A DNA stretch of 64,000 bases from Niabella beijingensis (lineage in GTDB: Bacteria > Bacteroidota > Bacteroidia > Chitinophagales > Chitinophagaceae), in NCBI RefSeq assembly GCF_020034665.1, contig NZ_JAIQDI010000002.1:1984001-2048000 (forward strand), given 5' to 3'. How positions within the stretch are numbered: position 1 is the first letter of the stretch; every line of letters begins with the position of its first letter. This document shows positions 1 to 7,620 of this stretch, piece by piece. The notes below the pieces were generated by a model, which did no database searches, was not told the DNA's origin, and saw nothing but the letters and a program-made list of their open reading frames with translations. The position numbers and the translations under genes were made by a program.

Positions 1-162
1 AATCTGTTTGGGATCTATCTGCCACCAGCCGTTCAATTGTGGATCAAGTGTTCGATAGAAAGCATCATATTAGTTCAGGGCCAGTTCTTTGGCTTGCTCT
101 ATACCATTAAACATCTTTATATATTCTGATACTTTTGCTTTTGAAAACTGAGATTTTTTTTG
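1..162 (-). pseudogene. Rhs core-domain remnant with in-frame stop
   Basis: Read on the minus strand, the frame from 162 down to the window edge gives a recognisable Rhs-repeat-associated core: FNGIEQAKELALN, a TAA stop at 70-72, then YDAFYRTLDPQLNGWWQIDPK. Intact Rhs proteins read straight through this junction (NGKE..ELGLN-(W)YD..R.YDPQ.GRW.QIDP), so the stop sits where a Trp/Tyr codon would be expected. Another stop at 163-165 closes the frame upstream and there is no start codon for a functional protein. The fragment continues off the left edge, so whether a toxin tip follows is unknown. It lies downstream of the other Rhs-derived genes on the same strand. Confidence 0.7.
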
Positions 163-249
163 TTAGACAAAACGGATAATAATGCGTCTCTTCCTGTAGC
201 CTTTTTGTTTTATTTACAAATGAAATAATTGAATAGAGCTATACTCATT

Positions 250-777
250 CTATTTTTCCATTTCCTTATATTGATTACGCTCCTCCATTTTATAACCGGG
301 CAATGCAGCCTTTGTATAAACTTCCAGACTTATGTCAATCCCTAAGCATTCTTGATATTGTCCTCTTAAACTAGGCTCAGTACCAAAATCAAAACTTGCT
401 GGATTTGAGGATTTTTTCAGGCAAACATTAATAAAAGAATGATCTATTCGTCGAAAAATGGTATCTAAGGTGATATCGCCACGGCATAAAAAAATGGCAT
501 TATTAATTTTTATCGCTCCGATATAGTCAAGGGCATTAGAAGATTTATATTGTCCCACCTCTATAACGATATATCGTTTATTATTCTTCTTTTTAAACGA
601 CATTGAATAGAAATCTTGACTGCTTTTATAAAATTTATGATTTGCCTTTACTATTTCCTTAAGCAAATTATCAATACAATTAATTGCATTATAAACCGGC
701 AGTTTCTGTTTTTGACATTTTGAACTATCAATAATTTGCTCGGTTTCAAAGAATCCCAATGACATAAAAAAAAACAA
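250..777 (-). CDS. Hypothetical protein, possible immunity partner, N-terminus frameshifted
   Basis: This 175-residue frame has no family I recognise. It is rich in Lys, Asn and Ile and looks like a small soluble or secreted alpha/beta protein. The nominal start is a TTG at 777, but an ATG at 794 begins MKALILC in the neighbouring frame; one extra T in the T9 run (766-774 on the plus strand) would join the two and give the N-terminus MKALILCFFFMSLGFFETEQ, a convincing signal peptide. The gene may therefore be a homopolymer frameshift, a phase-variable switch, or a sequencing error. It follows the small ORF at 884-1243 on the same strand in a Rhs-derived patch, a position where immunity genes usually sit. 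That role is inference only. Confidence 0.5.
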   Translation of the reverse strand: MFFFMSLGFFETEQIIDSSKCQKQKLPVYNAINCIDNLLKEIVKANHKFYKSSQDFYSMSFKKKNNKRYIVIEVGQYKSSNALDYIGAIKINNAIFLCRGDITLDTIFRRIDHSFINVCLKKSSNPASFDFGTEPSLRGQYQECLGIDISLEVYTKAALPGYKMEERNQYKEMEK

Positions 778-883
778 AGTATTAATGCTTTCATGCTACT
801 TTTTTTTGCCGACTAATAATAATTATGTTTTCGAGATCTGGTTGAGTATCAGTACTGCGAAAAGGAGTATACTGTTCATCATC

Positions 884-1243
884 TCAGGTGTAAACATTAA
901 ACTTAGCTGATGGCGAATATTTAACTACGTCTTTTACAAAACCCATATCCCCTCCTCTATTTACATTCATACCTTCAGGAACTAAGGCAGATGGATAATG
1001 AACTCCTCCAGGACGGCTATGATCATACTGAGCAATCTTCTCTAAGTTCGTTCCAGGTATTTTTCTATCAAGTGCAAGAGTCATAAAACCTTCGCCCCCA
1101 AAATGTGGCTGGTTGAAACAAAATTCTGGCCATCGCTTAAACTCAAAGTCTAGATTTCCATAAATGAAAAGCCCAAAGACTTCTATAAAAAAATATCGCT
1201 GACCTGTAAACGTCCGGCACTTTTTTGTTTTATCCATTACCAT
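884..1243 (-). CDS. Small ORF, possible displaced Rhs toxin tip
   Basis: This 119-residue frame overlaps the end of the upstream gene (stop at 1230) by 14 bases, so it could be translationally coupled. I do not recognise the family. Its C-terminal half is Gly/Asn/Pro-rich (for example SRPGGVHYPSALVPEGMNVN) and ends in a compact tail, which resembles the tip regions of polymorphic toxins more than an immunity protein, and there is no signal peptide. In Rhs loci, silent C-terminal tips paired with immunity genes often lie downstream of the active gene, and this ORF followed by the one at 250-777 would fit that arrangement. It could equally be a decaying fragment. Confidence 0.4.
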   Translation of the reverse strand: MVMDKTKKCRTFTGQRYFFIEVFGLFIYGNLDFEFKRWPEFCFNQPHFGGEGFMTLALDRKIPGTNLEKIAQYDHSRPGGVHYPSALVPEGMNVNRGGDMGFVKDVVKYSPSAKFNVYT

Positions 1244-1718
1244 TTATTTGAAGGTTTGAGAGATTTTTCGTCGTTATGTTAACTTCTACATTCCAATAAT
1301 AGCTACAACCATCATTAACACTGATTAAATCATACTTCGCTCTACCTCTTAAATCTTTATTCCAAAACATGTTTATCCAGACTATCTTTTCTCCTTTAGT
1401 ATTGATAAAGCCAAAATATTGCCTGCAATATTTACTAAGTTTTCGATTGATATTAGGACATCCTTTTGATTGATTTTCCTTACTGTCGTTCAAACCGAAC
1501 AGTTGTTCTCTTAAAATTCCTTCCGCTATATGTATATCATCGCATGATAAAATAATTCTGCCTTGTTGCTCTTTTATGGATTTCAAAACAATATAGCTTG
1601 TATCAAACATATACCCACAATATCCCTTCCCTTTACAAAGAGTAGCTTCTTTTTGAGCATGCAAATTAAAAGAGAAGATTAAAAACATTATCGCTATAAA
1701 AATTAACTTCTGTTGCAT
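1230..1718 (-). CDS. Secreted hypothetical protein, candidate immunity protein
   Basis: The 162-residue product starts with a clear signal peptide (MQQKLIFIAIMFLIFSFNLHAQ, cleavage after Ala-Gln) and then has six cysteines spread over the mature part, suggesting disulfides outside the cytoplasm. It begins 8 bases after the stop of the metallopeptidase-tipped Rhs gene on the same strand, so the two are almost certainly co-transcribed. An exported protein encoded directly behind a Rhs toxin is the expected position for its immunity protein, and periplasmic location would suit a toxin acting in the envelope. I recognise no domain, so the immunity role rests on position alone. Confidence 0.6.
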   Translation of the reverse strand: MQQKLIFIAIMFLIFSFNLHAQKEATLCKGKGYCGYMFDTSYIVLKSIKEQQGRIILSCDDIHIAEGILREQLFGLNDSKENQSKGCPNINRKLSKYCRQYFGFINTKGEKIVWINMFWNKDLRGRAKYDLISVNDGCSYYWNVEVNITTKNLSNLQINGNG

Positions 1719-1726
1719 AAGATTGA

Positions 1727-2830
1727 TTATTGTATTGGAAAATTAATTGGAAGTCCTGATGGAGTTAATAAAGAAGGTCCTGTTCCTGTAAAACTACCTC
1801 CGTTATCTTGCAAGCCATATTGTGTACGCAATGGCAATTCCGCTTGCTGTCTAATTATATTTTCATAATAAACTGCACGCCACTCCGATTTATTTAACCC
1901 TTGGTCTTTTGATAAGTAAGAATTTCCGTTTAAGGGATTTGTATAATCACTTCCAATGTATAATGTACCTTGGTTGGCATCTCGTCCATGAGCCATTTCA
2001 TGCCCTAATCCTATGTAAGTTGGTCTATTAGTATTTCCTGCGGTATTCATTCCGCTTGTTGATATACCAGGGTTCCAAACTATTGTTCCTCCACTGCCAC
2101 CAGTTGGGAGAGCGCTATTAGAAACTTTTTGAAGGGAAGGAATATTTCCGTAAGAAGCCGTCAAATTTGAAGGTGTAAATGAATTGGATGAACCATTCTT
2201 GATTGTAAAATTATTATTAGAGCCTTGCAACTCCGATACCATTGATTTCCCCTCTGCTGTCTTATTCAGCGAACCTAATGCCCCAACAACTTTACCCAAA
2301 TAACCTTTTACTTTTCCTGCATAGGCACCGCCATCCTTATTGGTTAAACTTCCATTATTATAAACAACTTCTTGTTTTTTGCCTAAACCTAAAAAGCCTG
2401 TTCTAAACTGAACTCTTAAAGTATCACCTAATGGGTCATTATATAAAATAGGGTTGTTGCCCATCGAACTATACAAACTCTGTGCATAGTCGGGCTTGCT
2501 GTCTATCTGATGCCATCTGCCAATTTGTGGGTTAAGAGTTCTTAACGGTGTTGCATACCATTCTAACCCGCTTCCATCACTAAATTCTTTATTCTGAAAC
2601 TCTGAACCTTTGTTCCATTTCCGCTTATTGGCAGCGCCAGTCGAATAATCTAAAGGAGTCTCAGTGAATTTATACAACGCACTTGCTTTTGGACTGGAAG
2701 GGGTTATCTTTGGAGACTTAAAAATATCCGTATTCTGTGAAAAAATGGTCTTACTTAATACAAACTGTACGATCAATAGAACCAACACAATTCTATGGCA
2801 ATTCAGCCAATGTCTTAAAGAGATTATCAT
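1727..2830 (-). CDS. Internally deleted Rhs protein with HExxH metallopeptidase toxin tip
   Basis: This 367-residue protein has a signal peptide (about 1-31), then a stretch typical of the N-terminus of full-length Bacteroidota Rhs proteins ([22 protein letters not shown], 47-68, abbreviated here by position), joined directly to the C-terminal core ([15 protein letters not shown] at 78-92, [12 protein letters not shown] at 99-110, [14 protein letters not shown] at 123-136). The thousand or more residues of YD repeats that should lie between are missing. The variable tip after the core carries HEMAH at 277-281 within a segment beginning GTIVWNPG, and a later [10 protein letters not shown] (315-324) that could supply the third zinc ligand. 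This layout resembles the M91/NleD-like peptidase toxins. The active site looks intact, but delivery by a protein without the repeat shell is doubtful. Confidence 0.75.
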   Translation of the reverse strand: MIISLRHWLNCHRIVLVLLIVQFVLSKTIFSQNTDIFKSPKITPSSPKASALYKFTETPLDYSTGAANKRKWNKGSEFQNKEFSDGSGLEWYATPLRTLNPQIGRWHQIDSKPDYAQSLYSSMGNNPILYNDPLGDTLRVQFRTGFLGLGKKQEVVYNNGSLTNKDGGAYAGKVKGYLGKVVGALGSLNKTAEGKSMVSELQGSNNNFTIKNGSSNSFTPSNLTASYGNIPSLQKVSNSALPTGGSGGTIVWNPGISTSGMNTAGNTNRPTYIGLGHEMAHGRDANQGTLYIGSDYTNPLNGNSYLSKDQGLNKSEWRAVYYENIIRQQAELPLRTQYGLQDNGGSFTGTGPSLLTPSGLPINFPIQ

Positions 2831-3544
2831 AAACAGAGTGTCTTTTATTAAATCGATGTTTAACTATTTAGTCGAATCCGAAACAATCTTTTGTAACATC
2901 AAGTTTGGCAACTATCCTATTTTTACTGCCTATTTGGTCCCATAGAACAATAACAGCGCCTACAAGTCCAAATGCGCCCGCATGATACTTGATGCTTAAT
3001 CAAGAACACCTTTCAGCTACCTACTTTTAAGCAACAGAAACTAACAATACATTATGAATTCATTGGAAATTACCCTTGGTGTCGTAAGCACATTATCTGG
3101 CAGGTTTGAGGTTGCAATCCAACTTTCATAAACAGCGGTTTCCAGGTCTGTCTGTCTTACATAGTATATTTATATTTTCTAAATATTAAAGTAAATATAC
3201 ACGAATGGATAATATTATCAAAAAAAATTATTTTAAATAATCGAAAGCTTTCTGTAGAATTAATTTGACCTCCATTAAAGTCAACATGCAACTCTGGATT
3301 ATGGAAAATCTGGAAGGAAGAAACTGCCGGAATATGATTTAAATAACAACACTTTATGATACGGTGTCATATATTACCTTTAGCATATTTGAGGCTTTTT
3401 TTTCGGGTCGCTTTCTTTCCGTTTTTGAGTTGAATCTCCTTTCGTTCCTTTTCCCAATTTATACCGGCATTGAGATCCTGGAGGAACAGACCCTTTCCAG
3501 GCACTATTCCCATCTGACCGCTTCAAAAGTGTCAGCGAGGAAAC
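2831..3544. other. AT-rich intergenic stretch without a supportable gene
   Basis: About 700 bases between the Rhs-derived patch and the methyltransferase gene. It is clearly more AT-rich than sequence to the right. On the minus strand near 3050-3170 a short open stretch of roughly 40 codons reads like coding sequence (VRQTDLETAVYESWIATSN) but has neither a start nor a match I know, so it may be gene debris. No terminator, inverted terminal repeats or tRNA is visible. Confidence 0.5.
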
Positions 3545-4312
3545 TTATTTTTTTCTACCGTAAAGAAGCAGCCGTTTGAATGCATAAATGGCCGGAAAAT
3601 CTCCGAATGCATCACTGATCCGTTTTTTAAATTCCTCCCTGAATATTACCTGCGCTGTTGCGGATAACTTTTCCAGATAAGGGATAAGTGCTGTGCCTGC
3701 GATGAAATCATATAACTGCATTGCATCCCCGGCAATGATCGGATAGACTTTCTGGATGATCTGAATTTCTTCCAGGCCACCGCGGAACATTATTTGTGCA
3801 TATTTATCAATGCTCAGAACGGGGGATGTTCTTTTCCAGCCTTGCAGGAAATCAACAAACGGCTTTTCCCGGGCCAGGTTCATTAATAGCTTGTTGAGCA
3901 GGTTTTCATGTTGTACCGGCATTTGTACGGCAAATTGTCCGCCCCCGTTTAGTTTTGAAATAAGCGCCGGGAACAGCGTACTGTGATCGTCTGCCCATTG
4001 TAATGCCGCATTGCTGAAGATCAGATCCCATCTTGAACCGGAAGCGGCAAAAGCCTCGATAGAGGATAGCCGGAATGCCAGTTTTTCACTTTCAAATTGC
4101 TTCGATCCGGCCAGCATTTCTTCCGAAGCATCAATACCTAAAAAAGTGGCGCTGCTAAAATTTTCCGAGAGGATATTTGTTTGTTCTCCGGTACCACAAC
4201 CAATATCAACACAAGTTTTTAAATTACGTTCAACGATCAGGTGCATCAAATCAAAAAACGGCTGGTATCTGATACGCTTAAACTGATTGTACTTTTGGGG
4301 ATCCCAGGGCAT
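3545..4312 (-). CDS. tam: Trans-aconitate 2-methyltransferase-like SAM methyltransferase
   Basis: The 255-residue class I methyltransferase starts MPWDPQKYNQFKRIRYQPFFDL, the same pattern as Tam (WDP..Y..F...R..P..DL), which methylates trans-aconitate to its monomethyl ester and so removes a spontaneous aconitase by-product. The SAM-binding motif VDIGCGTGEQT lies at 35-45, GIDASEEML follows, and SNAALQW is the family's motif IV region. Length agrees with Tam (about 250). It starts 15 bases after the AraC-type regulator gene on the same strand and probably shares its transcript. Substrate specificity cannot be proved from sequence; related cyclopropane-type or biotin-pathway methyltransferases are less likely. 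Confidence 0.7.
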   Translation of the reverse strand: MPWDPQKYNQFKRIRYQPFFDLMHLIVERNLKTCVDIGCGTGEQTNILSENFSSATFLGIDASEEMLAGSKQFESEKLAFRLSSIEAFAASGSRWDLIFSNAALQWADDHSTLFPALISKLNGGGQFAVQMPVQHENLLNKLLMNLAREKPFVDFLQGWKRTSPVLSIDKYAQIMFRGGLEEIQIIQKVYPIIAGDAMQLYDFIAGTALIPYLEKLSATAQVIFREEFKKRISDAFGDFPAIYAFKRLLLYGRKK

Positions 4313-4327
4313 ATCTGTTTGTTTTTA

Positions 4328-5155
4328 TCAACTAATTATATTCAATCTATTTAATAATTCAGTAGGTGTATACCCATATTGTTTTTTAAACGCATACGAA
4401 AAATGCGACAGGTTCTCAAACCCTACTTCATAACAGACATCGACCGGTCTTTTTTGCTTTTCCACAAACTGGTAATGGGCCAGTTCCAGCCGCTTTTGCG
4501 TAAGCCAGCGCTGCGGCGTGGTATTATAAGCTCTGTTAAAATCCCGTTTGAAGGTTGTAAGGCTCCGGCCGGTTAAGTATCCGAATTTTTCCAGGGGGAG
4601 GTTGAACATAAAGTTCTTTTCCATATAATCCGCCAGATCAATTTTTCCCGGATCCTCAAAGTTAGCCAATACACCATCTATTCCTATATCGATCGTCCGG
4701 AGAATACTGATGGCCTCTGTGATCTTCAGCGAGGCGATGTTTTCCGGCAGCTCTTTCATTTCAAAATATGGGATCAGTGAGGCCAGGCAGCTCTCCAATA
4801 AAGGATGACTGATGAAACGATATATTTTCCGGGATGCAGGCGGTTTCGGTTTTACATCCAGGTTTCTATAAAAATTTCTGAGCCGCTCCACCGACAAATG
4901 CATTACAACGGTTTTATGTGGCCGCCCGTCTTTGGGATAGTTGATAATGGTGGATAACTGGTTCCTGGGAATTAAAAATATGTCGCCTTTCTTAAAAAAA
5001 TAAGTCGCATCCGCCTGAATAATCTTTGTCTCCCCCGAAATAAACCATATCAGCATATGCTGCCCGAAGGTGATATCCGACTTAAAAAACCGGTCTTCGT
5101 AGCACGAAAGCTTAATATCATCCGTTATATATTTTGCTTGATATTCCATCGCCAA
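4328..5155 (-). CDS. AraC-family transcriptional regulator
   Basis: A 275-residue regulator with an N-terminal cupin-like sensing half (about 15-110, including FKKGDIFLIPRN) and a C-terminal double helix-turn-helix (about 175-272). The last helix region contains the AraC signature: VCYEVGFENLSHFSYAFKKQYGYTPTE. It lies between an SDR oxidoreductase gene (upstream, 88-base gap) and the Tam-like gene (downstream, 15-base gap), all on the minus strand, so it may control its own small operon. A promoter-like CAAAAATA (minus strand TATTTTTG) sits at 5197-5204. The ligand is unknown. Confidence 0.85.
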   Translation of the reverse strand: MAMEYQAKYITDDIKLSCYEDRFFKSDITFGQHMLIWFISGETKIIQADATYFFKKGDIFLIPRNQLSTIINYPKDGRPHKTVVMHLSVERLRNFYRNLDVKPKPPASRKIYRFISHPLLESCLASLIPYFEMKELPENIASLKITEAISILRTIDIGIDGVLANFEDPGKIDLADYMEKNFMFNLPLEKFGYLTGRSLTTFKRDFNRAYNTTPQRWLTQKRLELAHYQFVEKQKRPVDVCYEVGFENLSHFSYAFKKQYGYTPTELLNRLNIIS

Positions 5156-5243
5156 GATTTTATGATCCCGTTTATTCAGTAAGCAAACCAGTAATGCAAA
5201 AATAGAAAGAATCGTAGTTTATATGATGCAAATCGGCCGGGTT

Positions 5244-6236
5244 TTACAGATCGAATTTAAAGCCGATCATCTCTTCAGTCAGCGCCCACAGCCGTTTTGC
5301 ATTGGCAGCATCCAGCGAGTACAATCTCACACCACCGGTGGTGGATCCCTCGGTTGTCAGGTCTGCGATGTCGGCATCTTCGCAATACACACCGCCGATA
5401 TCATGAAGCCGGTGCGAAGTAGCACACCAGACCGTGGTAGCGGCTCCCTGGGAAACCGTTTTTAACGAAGCGGCTACTTCCGGCAATATATTTCCATCCG
5501 CATCGCAGAAGCCCATTTTTTGAAACAACTCCAGCGGCGCTTCCCTCCCTAACTCTGTTCCGCCGATAGCGCCGGGGTGCAGGGAATAAGCGCGTACGTT
5601 AAATGCTTTGGCCCGGTTATCCAGCTCCAATGCAAACAGGTTGCTGGCGGTTTTGGATTGACCATATCCCTGCAGTGTTTCATATTCCCGGTTCAAAAAA
5701 TTAGGATCTTCAAAATTGAAGGGTGCAAACTGATGTCCCTGCGAAGAAACGTTGATGACCCGGGCTCCGCCGGCCTGTTTGAGTGCGGGCCATAATTTGG
5801 ATGTCAACTGAAACTGCGCCAGGTAATTGGTTGCCAACTGAGATTCGATACCACGGCTGTCCCTGCGCAGCGGCACCCACATAATGCCGGCATTGTTGAT
5901 GAGCAAATGAAGCGGCCGGCCGGATGCTATAAATTTTTCTGCAAAAAGATCAATGGAGCCGGGATTCATCAGATCCATGGATTCTATTTCTACATTCGCA
6001 ACGCCCCGCAGGTTCTTCTTTGCCTTTTCCCTATCCCTTGCGGGTACAACTACGGTAGCTCCCGCGCCTGCGAGGGTTTTGGTCGTTTCTAAACCAATAC
6101 CGGCGTTCCCCCCTGTTACAATGGCAATTTTTCCGGTAAGGTCGATACCGTTAATTACATCACTGGTTGTTGATGTGGCATTGAATCCTGAACCCAGGGG
6201 TTTTTGCAACGCTCCCTGATAATTGTTCTGTTCCAT
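5244..6236 (-). CDS. SDR-family oxidoreductase
   Basis: A 330-residue short-chain dehydrogenase/reductase with the NAD(P) motif TGGNAGIG at 41-48, NNAG at 114-117 and the catalytic YGQSK (Tyr191, Lys195) preceded by Ser at about 164. The PAR segment after beta-2 (VVVPARDREKAKKNL) suggests NADP preference. The protein is longer than classical SDRs (about 250) because of a 30-residue N-terminal arm and a C-terminal extension, as in the retinol-dehydrogenase-like/WWOX group of bacterial oxidoreductases. It is the first gene of a possible minus-strand operon with the AraC regulator. A TACTTTTG box (minus strand) is present at 6266-6273. Substrate unknown. Confidence 0.85.
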   Translation of the reverse strand: MEQNNYQGALQKPLGSGFNATSTTSDVINGIDLTGKIAIVTGGNAGIGLETTKTLAGAGATVVVPARDREKAKKNLRGVANVEIESMDLMNPGSIDLFAEKFIASGRPLHLLINNAGIMWVPLRRDSRGIESQLATNYLAQFQLTSKLWPALKQAGGARVINVSSQGHQFAPFNFEDPNFLNREYETLQGYGQSKTASNLFALELDNRAKAFNVRAYSLHPGAIGGTELGREAPLELFQKMGFCDADGNILPEVAASLKTVSQGAATTVWCATSHRLHDIGGVYCEDADIADLTTEGSTTGGVRLYSLDAANAKRLWALTEEMIGFKFDL

Positions 6237-6461
6237 TTTTTAAATTTTAATTGTTATTGATGGAACAAAAGTAGCAGGTGTTAAAGCCGGAGGCTTTGTT
6301 CAAACGTCCGAAGTTGCTTTGTTTAAAAGGGCATTATTATGATGGTATGCAGTAAGCAATCGCGATGATCTGAGCCGGCGGAGACGGTCCTTTCAGGCCC
6401 CCATCCCTTTCTGGTCGGCATAAGCAGGCAATAGATACCACCAGGTTTAGGAAGACGCGTC

Positions 6462-7133
6462 TCAGTGCTGTTTCTTCTTTTTCGCTTTTTCTTCCATCAG
6501 CTCCTCATAAATTTCTTCAAACGATTTTCCCTTGTGCTTCTGCCATTGCTCGGATAACTTTATCTCTATGCCTTTTAACAGTTGTATACACAGCTCCTGG
6601 TCCTCCTCAGCCAGACCATGCAGCAGCATAGTCGCATTTCTTTTTATTTTTTCAGTGCTGGTTTTTATGGCCCTCTCACCTTTTTCGGTCAGCTCCATCC
6701 GCTTGGAGCGCTTATCTTCCTTGTCCGCATGTTCTTTTATCAGTCCCCGTTTCTGCATACGATTCAGCATATCAGTGCCACTGGAAAGTTCAAACAGGTT
6801 GGCGTAGATCACTTCCGTTTTCCGGGGGGATTTTTCCTTCTTGATCGTCTGCAGGATGCCAAATTCCTCAATCTGGTTAAGCCCTGTTCCTTCCAGTGCG
6901 ATATTGGCATAAGACATATTCAGTTTACTGATGCGGCCAATTATCTTAAGCAGCAATCCCGCTTTAATAAAAGGCACGACCCCACCGACTAAAGTGCCCT
7001 CCTCTTTTTCTTTCTGCTGATGCGCCAGGAAATAACGGCAAAAGTCAGCAATGCTTCCTTCCGGGTGTTTCATTTCAAAATCACCCCAATGATTTACCAG
7101 TTGTATCGTTTTATTCATAACACTATAATACAT
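6462..7133 (-). CDS. MarR-family transcriptional regulator
   Basis: A 223-residue winged-helix regulator; the central part (about 80-175) contains the MarR pattern TDMLNRMQKRGLIKEHADKEDKRSKRMELTEKGE, with the wing DKRSK and the helix entering the dimer interface. It is longer than typical MarR (about 145) owing to an N-terminal arm of some 60 residues and a very Lys/Glu-rich tail. An alternative start is the Met at 7118 (MNKTIQL). It is divergent from the DoxX-like gene at 7231, and the gap between them holds three copies of CGTTTTCG (see operator), so autoregulation together with control of the plus-strand trio is likely. Confidence 0.85.
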   Translation of the reverse strand: MYYSVMNKTIQLVNHWGDFEMKHPEGSIADFCRYFLAHQQKEKEEGTLVGGVVPFIKAGLLLKIIGRISKLNMSYANIALEGTGLNQIEEFGILQTIKKEKSPRKTEVIYANLFELSSGTDMLNRMQKRGLIKEHADKEDKRSKRMELTEKGERAIKTSTEKIKRNATMLLHGLAEEDQELCIQLLKGIEIKLSEQWQKHKGKSFEEIYEELMEEKAKKKKQH

Positions 7134-7223
7134 CGTTTTCGGAGCAAAAATAAAAAAAATATTCCGAAAACGTTTATTTATTCTTAAAACGAATTATATT
7201 TGATAAAAAATCTACGTTTTCGT
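7134..7223. promoter_or_regulatory. Candidate MarR operator: repeated CGTTTTCG sites
   Basis: CGTTTTCGGA (7134-7143) and its exact inverted copy TCCGAAAACG (7163-7172) form 10-base arms 19 bases apart; a further copy, ACGTTTTCGT, lies at 7214-7223. The first touches the start codon of the MarR gene, the last lies 7 bases before the DoxX-like start codon. Position between a divergent MarR gene and its likely target is the usual arrangement for a MarR operator; binding itself is inferred. Confidence 0.6.
7195..7202 (+). promoter_or_regulatory. Bacteroidota -7 promoter box before the DoxX-like gene
   Basis: TATATTTG matches the TAnnTTTG consensus and lies 28 bases upstream of the ATG at 7231. 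A TTTA at 7173-7176 is a weak -33 candidate, 18 bases away. The box is flanked on both sides by CGTTTTCG repeats, so a bound MarR dimer would block it. Confidence 0.5.
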
Positions 7224-7230
7224 AATAATC

Positions 7231-7620
7231 ATGAAACAAGCAAATCAAAAAATCCTGTTTTACCGGGTTGCCAAAGGCTTTATCAGCTTCTTTATGCTAT
7301 TCAGTGCCTGGTTTTCCTATACGCATGCAGCAGATCTGCAAAAGCTGGGATTCCCCGATTATTTCCGCCTGGAACTGGTAATTGCCAAAATAGCCGGTGC
7401 CCTCCTGCTCTTACTCCCTTTTACTCCGGTGCGGGTGAAGGATTGGATCTATACCGGTTTTTTAATCTCGATGATATCCGCACTGATCGCACATATCTGC
7501 AGCGGCGACCCGGTTTCCAGAATTATTTTCGTATCAGTTGACCTCGTACTGGTATTCCTCGCCATGCGTTATGTATCAAAAACAGATCTGTCAAAAAATA
7601 ATATATACAATATCTTATGA
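7231..7620 (+). CDS. DoxX-like four-helix membrane protein
   Basis: The 129-residue protein has four hydrophobic segments (about 14-32, 46-64, 73-92, 97-115) and the DoxX-like pattern: an aromatic first helix, KLGFPDYFRLELVIAKIAGALLLL with the ELxxxxxxGAL spacing, and a GDPVSR loop before the last helix. DoxX-like inner-membrane proteins often accompany redox or antibiotic stress regulators; a biochemical role is not established. It starts a plus-strand trio and overlaps the next gene by ATGA (7617-7620), indicating translational coupling. The divergent MarR gene probably regulates it. Confidence 0.75.
   Translation: MKQANQKILFYRVAKGFISFFMLFSAWFSYTHAADLQKLGFPDYFRLELVIAKIAGALLLLLPFTPVRVKDWIYTGFLISMISALIAHICSGDPVSRIIFVSVDLVLVFLAMRYVSKTDLSKNNIYNIL

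Noticed and set aside
2664..2945. Plus-strand ORF of 93 codons
   Set aside because: Antisense to the Rhs N-terminus; the Rhs reading frame is supported by signal peptide and family motifs.
3364..3579. Plus-strand ORF of 71 codons
   Set aside because: Overlaps the end of the Tam-like gene on the other strand, lacks any recognisable feature and lies in an AT-rich gap.
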